A stretch of DNA of 64,000 nt from Roseovarius sp. Pro17 (GTDB lineage Bacteria; Pseudomonadota; Alphaproteobacteria; Rhodobacterales; Rhodobacteraceae): the NCBI RefSeq assembly GCF_035599575.1, contig NZ_CP141179.1:2728001-2792000 (forward strand). The letters run 5' to 3'. Both the position numbers and the translations under genes were made by a program. How positions within the stretch are numbered: the stretch's first letter is position 1; the number at the start of each line of letters is the position of its first letter. Positions 55,307 to 64,000 of the stretch are shown here, one piece after another. The notes beneath the pieces were generated by a model that did not search any database, was not told the DNA's origin, and saw only the letters and a list, made by a program, of their open reading frames with translations.

Positions 55307-56272
55307 ATGAGCGAAGACAAAGATCCTTGGGCCCAGCGCGCCGGTGAGTACCTTGTCAATTTGGTGCTGCGCGCGGTGATCGCGCTGGCTGGCCTCATGC
55401 CATACCGCTGGCGCATCCCGGCGCTGGGATGGATGACCGCCCACATCGTCGCGCCACTGGCGGGCTATTCGGCCCGTGTGCGCGAGAACCTCGCGCTGGC
55501 CATGCCGGACCTGCCCAAAAGCGATGTGCGCCGCCTGATGCGGGCCGTGCCTGACAATGCGGGTCGCAACATGATGGAGATGTATTCCGCCGCCGAATTT
55601 TCCGCGCGCGCGTCCCATTCGCCCGTCTCCGGCCCCGGCTTGCCCGCCATTCAAGAGGCCCGAACCGAGGGGCGCCCGGTGATCTTTGTTACCGGGCATC
55701 TGGGCAGCTTCAACGCCGCACGCGTTGCGATGGTCCAGCAGGGGTTCGAAATGGGCGTTTTTTATCGCCCGATGAAGAACCGCTATTTCAACGTGCATTA
55801 CACCGAAGCTATGGGATCTCTCAGCCAACCCATGTTCGAGCAGGGCCGTCGCGGCATGGTGCAAATGACCAAGCATCTGCGGGCAGGCGGCGTCCTGGCT
55901 ATTCTCAACGACCTGAACGCGCATGGCGGCGTGCCGCTCGACTTCTTTGGCCAACCCGCGCTAACATCGCTGGTCACGGCAGAACTGGCACTGAAATTCG
56001 ACGCGCCGCTGGTGCCTGTCTGGGGAATCCGGCGCGAGAACGGTCTCGATTTCGACATCCATGTCGAAGAGCCTATCCCGCCCGGCGATCCTGTCGAGAT
56101 GACACGCGAATTCAATGCCCGTCTGGAGGTGCAGGTACGCCGCCACATGGATCAGTGGTTCTGGATTCACCGTCGCTGGAAGGATGGCACCGGCGACATG
56201 GCTGATCGCGGCGCGGCGCGCATCGCGGCACAGGCAAGCGGCGTCGACATTGTCGGCGATCTACCGAAGTAG
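55307..56272 (+). CDS. Lauroyl-type lipid A acyltransferase (LpxL/HtrB family)
   Basis: 321 residues. One N-terminal hydrophobic segment (LVLRAVIALAGLMPYRW). The acyltransferase core includes EGRPVIFVTGHLGSFNAARV, FYRPMKNRYFNVHY and LAILNDLNAHGGVPLDFFGQ. The catalytic motif normally ends in an acidic residue (H-x4-D/E); here it reads HLGSFN, with Asn in that place. It should act at the inner membrane on lipid A or another lipid. It converges with the DUF1223 gene and overlaps it by 12 bases. Confidence 0.82.
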   Translation: MSEDKDPWAQRAGEYLVNLVLRAVIALAGLMPYRWRIPALGWMTAHIVAPLAGYSARVRENLALAMPDLPKSDVRRLMRAVPDNAGRNMMEMYSAAEFSARASHSPVSGPGLPAIQEARTEGRPVIFVTGHLGSFNAARVAMVQQGFEMGVFYRPMKNRYFNVHYTEAMGSLSQPMFEQGRRGMVQMTKHLRAGGVLAILNDLNAHGGVPLDFFGQPALTSLVTAELALKFDAPLVPVWGIRRENGLDFDIHVEEPIPPGDPVEMTREFNARLEVQVRRHMDQWFWIHRRWKDGTGDMADRGAARIAAQASGVDIVGDLPK

Positions 56273-56962
56273 CGCAGCCGCCTCAACCTTGCCATAGCCG
56301 GGGCGCTGCAGGATCACGACCACCGGCGCATCGCCTGGCGTACGCACCTTCATCGCCAGCGGCTTGGCCGGATCCCATTGACCCAACTCGGCCATGTCCG
56401 TCACAATGTTAACGTAAGAATACGTATGCCCAGCATTTTCGCCGTGATCTATCACAACTGACTCTTCCGGGATGTAGCGCGCGATCTGTATAATCAGCGG
56501 TGCGTCGAACCCCTGAACGGCATCGGCCGTAATACTTAGCTGGCCGTCCACGCGCGACAGGGTCAGCGCAACAGATCCCGACGCCGCTAGGTGGCGTGCG
56601 ATCACGGCGTTCACGTCCTTGGGCCTGTTGCCGACGACATGCTCCTGTCCGTCAATGATCATCTGCGGGGTATAGACCATCTCGCGCCCGCCGGCTGCAG
56701 CATAGCCATATTGGCGTTTGGTATGGGCGGCCTTACCGAACGTATCGTCGAAAATATAATCCCAGTAGTCCACATGCAGCGCCAGCGCGATCACATCGTC
56801 GCGCGCCGCCAACTCGTGCAGAAACGCATCCGCAGGCGGGCAGGACGAGCACCCTTGCGAAGTGTAAAGCTCAACCAGAACCGGCTTGTTGGCCTGCGCG
56901 ACGGAGAAACTGGGTATCGCCAACAGCATGGCTGCCAAGAGCAAGGACGTGACAGCGCGCAT
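56261..56962 (-). CDS. DUF1223 thioredoxin-like exported protein
   Basis: 233 residues with a signal peptide (TSLLLAAMLLAIPSFSVAQA). VLVELYTSQGCSSCPPADAF carries a C-x-x-C of thioredoxin type; VIALALHVDYWDYIFDDTFG and REMVYTPQMIIDGQEHVVGN are DUF1223 hallmarks. Predicted periplasmic redox protein of unknown substrate. The 362 bases before acnA hold no gene I can support. Confidence 0.88.
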   Translation of the reverse strand: MRAVTSLLLAAMLLAIPSFSVAQANKPVLVELYTSQGCSSCPPADAFLHELAARDDVIALALHVDYWDYIFDDTFGKAAHTKRQYGYAAAGGREMVYTPQMIIDGQEHVVGNRPKDVNAVIARHLAASGSVALTLSRVDGQLSITADAVQGFDAPLIIQIARYIPEESVVIDHGENAGHTYSYVNIVTDMAELGQWDPAKPLAMKVRTPGDAPVVVILQRPGYGKVEAAALLR

Positions 56963-57324
56963 ATAATGGCCCTCAATTGGTCGCGTTTGTTCAGCCTTGT
57001 GACGCTATGGGTCGGCCCGATGAAACACCAATCAAGGTTTCGTCAGCGCGCGCATCCCCGCCGGAGATGACTTTCGGTGTGCAATAGTATACAAAAGCTA
57101 TGATGGCCTCTTGATTGCCGATTTCAAATGCGCCAGAACCATGAGTGAGCGAAGCGGCGCGCGACAGACTCCGGCGCCAGCAACGGCCACGTGCAACGAA
57201 ATGCGCCGTCGCGGCGTTTTGTCGGAGTAGGCCATGGGCGCATCCCGCTTTCGCAGGCCATTTCACGCACGCCGCCTCGCCGCGTCGTGCCCTTAACGTT
57301 TTAATGACCCGAAAGGATAGCCAG
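56963..57324. other. 362-base gap upstream of acnA
   Basis: It should contain the divergent promoters of the DUF1223 gene and acnA. I see no convincing promoter, riboswitch or small gene; only a GAAAGGATAG ribosome-binding site before acnA. Confidence 0.4.
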
Positions 57325-60105
<2,781 letters not shown>

Positions 60106-60130
60106 TCTGCGCATAGCGCTGACATTGAAG

Positions 60131-60165
60131 ACGCCCGCAGCCTCAGGCCAGCGGGCGTTTTTTTT
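60131..60165 (+). terminator. Intrinsic terminator after acnA
   Basis: ACGCCCGC and GCGGGCGT pair around a 12-base loop, followed by eight T (60158-60165). It overlaps the ccmG stop codon on the other strand. Confidence 0.9.
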
Positions 60166-60703
60166 ATCGACCCAGCGCCTTGTCCAATTCAGGGCGAAAC
60201 CGCTGCTCATAATCGCTACCGATCAGCGGCCCGGCAAAGCGGAAGAGGACCGTGCCGTCGCCATCGACGATGAATGTCTCGGGCGGCGCGGTGACGCCCC
60301 AGTCGATGGCGCTCGCCCCCTTGGGGTCGAACCCCAGGGCAAAGAACGGGTCCCCATCGTCGTTCAAATAGCTTTGCGCCTGCGCCGCACCGTCTTTGAA
60401 ATTGATGCCCGCCACACGCAGCCCTTCGCCAGTTAGCGCCTTGAGCGTCGGATGTTCGGCCCGGCAGGGCGGGCACCAGCTGGCCCAGAAATTTACGATT
60501 GTAACGTCACCTGTGCGCAGGTCCGCGTCGGTCAGCAATGTGCGCCCCTCCAGCCCCTTTTCCGGCACGGGCGGCGCGGGTTGGTCGATAAAGACAGACG
60601 GCAGCGCGTCAGGATCGCCCCGCTGCATCCCGACGACGAACAGCCCTACAAGGAAGGCGAAAAGGACCGGCGGAGCGATCATGAGGGGCGAAAACTTAGC
60701 CAT
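60164..60703 (-). CDS. ccmG: Thiol:disulfide interchange protein CcmG/DsbE
   Basis: 179 residues from the ATG at 60703. One membrane anchor (IAPPVLFAFLVGLFVVGM) and a periplasmic thioredoxin fold with WCPPC (76-80) in IVNFWASWCPPCRAEHPTL; the GVTAPPETFIVDGDG segment with cis-proline follows. It reduces apocytochrome c cysteines before heme attachment. The start overlaps the end of ccmD by 8 bases. Confidence 0.95.
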   Translation of the reverse strand: MAKFSPLMIAPPVLFAFLVGLFVVGMQRGDPDALPSVFIDQPAPPVPEKGLEGRTLLTDADLRTGDVTIVNFWASWCPPCRAEHPTLKALTGEGLRVAGINFKDGAAQAQSYLNDDGDPFFALGFDPKGASAIDWGVTAPPETFIVDGDGTVLFRFAGPLIGSDYEQRFRPELDKALGR

Positions 60704-60854
60704 TGCCGCGCATCCTTCCCTCAAGCACCTCCAGTTGGCGGCGCACCCGACGTGCGCGCATCATGCTGAGCGCCACCAGCGCCCCCAGCATCACCAGAGA
60801 CACGCCATAGGACGACAAGACAGCGACCGCGTATTTTCCCAGCTCGGGCATCAT
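60696..60854 (-). CDS. ccmD: Heme exporter protein CcmD
   Basis: 52 residues. One hydrophobic helix (YAVAVLSSYGVSLVMLGALV) is followed by a basic tail (MMRARRVRRQLEVLEGRMRG). Size, topology and place between ccmC and ccmG identify CcmD, which helps release CcmE from CcmC. Its ATG overlaps the ccmC stop (ATGA). Confidence 0.9.
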   Translation of the reverse strand: MMPELGKYAVAVLSSYGVSLVMLGALVALSMMRARRVRRQLEVLEGRMRGNG

Positions 60855-61582
60855 CCCATCCTTTCGCGGGCCAGCAGCGCACGCATTCTGCGGGCGCGAA
60901 TTTCGGTTTGCGTGCGCACGAGGACGAGCGCCACGAACAGCAGCACAAACCCCGCGATACAAACCAGCAGCGGCAGGTAAAACACGTCTGCCACATTCTC
61001 TTCGGCATCCATGCTCAGCGATGCGCCCTGATGCAGGCCCTGGTTCCAGAACAGGACCGCATAGCGGCTGAGAATGGCAAAAACCGACCCGACAAGGCAC
61101 AAAACTGCGGTGAGATCGGCGGCGGTATCGTCATTTTCGATCGCGGCCCAGAGGGCGATGTATCCGAGGTAGAAAAGAAACAGGATCAGGAACGACGTCA
61201 GGCGCGGGTCCCACACCCACCACGTTCCCCAAATCGGCTGGCCCCAGAGCGCACCGGTGACCAGCGCAATCAGCGTCATCACAGCACCTACGGGGGCGGC
61301 GGCGCGGGCGGCCAGCGCGCTGACATGGTGTCGGCGCACGATCCAGATCAGCGAGGCGACCAGCATCATCAGCCATGCGTTGATCGCCATGAGGGCGGCG
61401 GGAACATGCAAATAGATGATCTTGACGCTCGCGCCCTGTCGGTAATCCTCGGGCGTAAAGAAGAACCCCCAGATCAGGCCGATAGCCAGCGACACGAGCG
61501 CAAGCGCGCCGATCCACGGCAGGACGCGGTCCGATGTCGCGATAAATTTGCGCGGGTTGGCGTATTCCCAGAGCGAGGCCAT
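60851..61582 (-). CDS. ccmC: Heme exporter protein CcmC
   Basis: 243 residues with six membrane segments. The tryptophan-rich heme-handling motif is WGTWWVWDPRLTSFLILFLF; flanking histidines lie in IIYLHVPAALMA and in the loop before the fifth helix. CcmC loads heme onto CcmE at the outer face of the inner membrane. Third gene of the ccm operon. Confidence 0.95.
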   Translation of the reverse strand: MASLWEYANPRKFIATSDRVLPWIGALALVSLAIGLIWGFFFTPEDYRQGASVKIIYLHVPAALMAINAWLMMLVASLIWIVRRHHVSALAARAAAPVGAVMTLIALVTGALWGQPIWGTWWVWDPRLTSFLILFLFYLGYIALWAAIENDDTAADLTAVLCLVGSVFAILSRYAVLFWNQGLHQGASLSMDAEENVADVFYLPLLVCIAGFVLLFVALVLVRTQTEIRARRMRALLARERMG

Positions 61583-61601
61583 AGTATTCCCTTCTAACGC
61601 G

Positions 61602-62258
61602 TCAGCGCAGGTTGACCCTTACTACCGCAGCCGAGGCGAAGGGCAATAGGGCGATAGCGCCGCAGGTGATTCCAGCCACCATTGTCAGGGGCGTCGCATA
61701 GCCCAAACCCTCGGCGCCGCGCCGCGCCGCCTCAGCCCCAAAGATCAAGGTAGGCACGTAGAGCGGCAGCACCAAGAGCGACATCAGCAAACCACCCCGG
61801 CGCACGCCCACGGTGAGTGCCGCCCCGAACGTGCCAATGACGCTAAGGGCCGGCGTCCCCAGTACCAGCGACAGGATGAGCGGCGCATAGCCCGGCGCGG
61901 GCAGGTTCAGCAGCACCGCCAGCACGGGCGCGGCGATTACCAGCGGCAGGCCAGTGGTCAGCCAATGTGCCAGCGCCTTGACGCTGACCAGCGCCTCCAA
62001 CGGCAGCGGTGCAGTGGCCAGCAGGTCCAGCGAGCCGTCCTCGTGATCCAGCGCGAATATCCGGTCAAGCGACAGAAGGCAGGCCAGCAATGCGCCCAGC
62101 CACAGCACGCCCGGCGCGATCATCCGGTGCAGATCAGCGCGCGGTCCGACGGCAAAGGGCACCAGCACCACGACGATCAAAAAGAACGCGAGGCCAAGGC
62201 CAAAGCCGCCCCCGGCGCGCACCGCAAGGCGCAGATCGCGCAGGAGAAGGGCGATCAT
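61602..62258 (-). CDS. ccmB: Heme exporter protein CcmB
   Basis: 218 residues with six hydrophobic segments. [40 protein letters not shown] and [15 protein letters not shown] are family landmarks. With CcmA it forms the ABC transporter that releases holo-CcmE from CcmC. Overlaps ccmA by 4 bases. Confidence 0.95.
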   Translation of the reverse strand: MIALLLRDLRLAVRAGGGFGLGLAFFLIVVVLVPFAVGPRADLHRMIAPGVLWLGALLACLLSLDRIFALDHEDGSLDLLATAPLPLEALVSVKALAHWLTTGLPLVIAAPVLAVLLNLPAPGYAPLILSLVLGTPALSVIGTFGAALTVGVRRGGLLMSLLVLPLYVPTLIFGAEAARRGAEGLGYATPLTMVAGITCGAIALLPFASAAVVRVNLR

Positions 62259-62872
62259 AGGAACGCCTCATCAAAGGAATCCAGCGCGGTGGCGCGCGCC
62301 TTGAACGGGGCAATATCCAGCACGTGCCCCTCGTCCAGCCCCAGATCGATATGGGTGGCGATGATCGCCGATCCGCCGGTCGCCAGATGCGCGCGCAGGG
62401 CGGCGACGAACATGGCGGTCGCGGATGTGTCCAGCGACACGGTCGGCTCATCCAGCAGCCAGATGGCACGCCGCGCAACGATCAGGCGGGCAAGCCCGAG
62501 CCGGCGTTTCTGCCCAGCCGACAACGCAGCGGCGGGACGATCCGCCAAAGGTGCCAGCGCAAAGGCATCCATCGCAGCCTCGACATCGCCGCCGCCGAAT
62601 ATGGCGGCCCAAAAGGCAAGGTTTTCGCGCACGCTGAGCGCGCCCTTGATGCCGTCGGCGTGCCCTGCATAGACCAGCGCGCCCTCTTGGGCGTCGATGC
62701 TGCCCCTCAGCGGCGGTTGAAGGCCAGCGAGTGTGCGCAAAAGCGTCGTCTTGCCCGACCCGTTCGGGCCACGCAGGATCAGCGCGCACCCCGGTGCGAG
62801 GGTCAGGGTCACGCCCTCCAGCACAGCGATGCCACCGCGTGAGACACTGAGATTTTTAGCAGTTAACGACAT
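62255..62872 (-). CDS. ccmA: Heme ABC exporter ATP-binding protein CcmA
   Basis: 205 residues. Walker [21 protein letters not shown], signature [20 protein letters not shown] and Walker [12 protein letters not shown] are intact. It energises the release of heme-loaded CcmE. First gene of the operon ccmA-B-C-D-G, whose ccmE, ccmF and ccmH are elsewhere. Confidence 0.95.
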   Translation of the reverse strand: MSLTAKNLSVSRGGIAVLEGVTLTLAPGCALILRGPNGSGKTTLLRTLAGLQPPLRGSIDAQEGALVYAGHADGIKGALSVRENLAFWAAIFGGGDVEAAMDAFALAPLADRPAAALSAGQKRRLGLARLIVARRAIWLLDEPTVSLDTSATAMFVAALRAHLATGGSAIIATHIDLGLDEGHVLDIAPFKARATALDSFDEAFL

Positions 62873-62921
62873 GGCCCAACGCTTAGCGCAAAGCGTGCAG
62901 AGGGGGAAGCAAGAGAGCGCC

Positions 62922-63275
62922 TCAGACTGGCAGGACAGCCGCGGCGACTCGCCGCCCTTCGGCCAACAGCACGTTATAGGTACGGCATGCGGCGGGCGAG
63001 CTCATGATTTCGACCCCCATCCCGGCCTCTTCCAGCGCGCTGCGCAAATCGGCGGGGATATGCGCGATCTCGGGGCCGGTGCCTATAAAAATAACGTCGA
63101 TCTGCCCCACGAGGTCCAGCAATGGCTGCGCATCGTCCAGCCCGCCCCAGCCACGCGCGCCAGTTTCCGTCACCAGCGCCGCGCCTTTGACGACGCTGCC
63201 ACCGACGCGAAAAAAGCCGGGGCCATAGCCGTCGATGGGTGTCGCTTCGGTAAATTTGACTTCATTCAGCTGCAT
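62922..63275 (-). CDS. Mth938-like domain protein (DUF498)
   Basis: 117 residues. [40 protein letters not shown] and [20 protein letters not shown] define the small Mth938 fold, related to NDUFAF3. Its role in bacteria is unclear; the human relative assists complex I assembly. Commonly lies next to ccmA in Rhodobacteraceae; here it is 49 bases upstream, same strand. Confidence 0.88.
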   Translation of the reverse strand: MQLNEVKFTEATPIDGYGPGFFRVGGSVVKGAALVTETGARGWGGLDDAQPLLDLVGQIDVIFIGTGPEIAHIPADLRSALEEAGMGVEIMSSPAACRTYNVLLAEGRRVAAAVLPV

Positions 63276-63286
63276 CGCTGATCTCC

Positions 63287-64000
63287 TTATGTCCAGATCG
63301 GCAGGCCAGCGACGACCGCCAGTGCGATGACGGCCAGTGCCGCGCGGCGATAAAGCCGCTCGTGCGAGGGATGAAACAACCTCTGACCGATCATCGTGGT
63401 GACAAAGTAGGGCACGCCCAGCAATGCGGCCAGCCAGACCACGTTGATCGTGGTTATACCGCTCAGCAGCAGGTTCGTCACGATCACCACATCAAGCGCG
63501 GCCAGAAAGAGGATCGTGTTCGCACGCACGGATTGCACCGCGCCCTGCCCCGCAAGGTAAAAGAGGATGACAACCGGCCCCGTCAGGCCCGTCATGCCAC
63601 CGATCAGCCCCGCCGCCGCGCCGATGGCCAGCAGCGTGGGGATTGATGCTGCGCGCACACTGCGCCACCCGCTGACCAACGCGCCCAGCGTGATTGTGGC
63701 GACGCCAGCGACGATCCAACGCACCGCCTCGCCGTCCAGATGCTCCATCACCGCCAGACCCAGAGGCACTGTAGGTAGCGCCGCCAGCACCAACAGGGCG
63801 ACTTCGCCGCGGTCGCCCTGCCGCCATGCGCGCGGCAGCAGCGCCGCTGTGCTGGCCACACCCAGTAGCGTGATGGTTGCCACCACCTGCGGCGCTGTCA
63901 GAAAAAGGCCAGCGACCGGAACAAAGATCAAGGCCGAGCCGAAGCCAGTGAACCCCCGCACGATGCCCGCCACCGCGATGGTCGCTGCCAGCCACCAAAA
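63287..64000 (-). CDS. TauE/SafE family permease, N-terminus cut by window end
   Basis: At least 237 residues are visible. IAVAGIVRGFTGFGSALIFV near the start and GAAAGLIGGMTGLTGPVVIL are the paired TauE/SafE signatures. Six or more membrane helices follow. The frame is open to base 64000, so the first residues are missing. Members export sulfite, sulfoacetate or similar anions; the substrate here is not known. Confidence 0.85.
   Translation of the reverse strand, partial: FWWLAATIAVAGIVRGFTGFGSALIFVPVAGLFLTAPQVVATITLLGVASTAALLPRAWRQGDRGEVALLVLAALPTVPLGLAVMEHLDGEAVRWIVAGVATITLGALVSGWRSVRAASIPTLLAIGAAAGLIGGMTGLTGPVVILFYLAGQGAVQSVRANTILFLAALDVVIVTNLLLSGITTINVVWLAALLGVPYFVTTMIGQRLFHPSHERLYRRAALAVIALAVVAGLPIWT

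Overview
The window looks like a chromosomal segment of a marine alphaproteobacterium of the Rhodobacteraceae (Roseobacter group). The evidence is a GC-rich sequence, a dddP-type DMSP lyase gene, the order ccmA-B-C-D-G facing acnA, glnB-glnA beside an NAD(P)H-hydrate dehydratase gene, and many Rhodobacteraceae-style regulators. Genus cannot be fixed from the sequence alone.

Layout. From 1 to about 44.2 kb the sequence is accessory. Bases 1-12.96 kb hold many small stress or detoxification genes (VOC/glyoxalase, glutathione S-transferase, SRPBCC, DoxX, DUF899, GFA-like) with TetR, ArsR, MarR and XRE regulators; several are broken by single-base frameshifts. 13-20.3 kb has an IS3 remnant, an Fsr-like efflux pump, a 142-bp MITE-like element, an amino-acid ABC transporter, an IS256 remnant, an orphan sugar transferase, an XRE regulator and eroded DNA. 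20.3-22.5 kb is a quorum-sensing locus (luxI, luxR, and a LuxR relative with no DNA-binding domain). 23.4-30.9 kb is a continuous iron operon: a small ORF, hemP, an unknown gene, imelysin, an outer-membrane protein, bfd, bfr, a di-heme oxidoreductase, a second imelysin and a DUF1513 protein. 31.3-34.7 kb is a GbsR-controlled cluster of two DUF4166 proteins and a DCC-type thiol protein. 34.7-40.2 kb holds further redox, hydrolase and regulator genes. 40.5-44.4 kb is a mobile zone: an IS5 element inserted at an IS6 remnant, a serine recombinase, and a small excisionase-like gene plus tyrosine integrase next to tRNA-Leu(UAG).

From 44.4 to 64 kb the content is core: nnrD, glnB-glnA, a lytic transglycosylase, dddP, an alpha/beta hydrolase-OsmC fusion, purB, a FliG-like protein, a lauroyl-type acyltransferase, acnA, the cytochrome c maturation operon and a TauE/SafE permease cut by the window end.

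How the parts work together. The iron operon links outer-membrane and periplasmic iron handling (outer-membrane protein, imelysins, di-heme protein) with cytoplasmic storage and release (Bfr, Bfd), and most of its genes overlap or nearly touch. Several regulators sit divergently from their likely targets, with operators readable inside the promoters (3.2, 7.6, 34.06/34.65, 37.19 and 40.21 kb). The integrase, tRNA gene and IS remnants suggest that the accessory part entered, at least partly, as an integrative element at tRNA-Leu; its far end is not visible here.

The least expected observation is a pair of related hairpin-bearing inserts of about 40 bp at two sites in one IS5 transposase gene.
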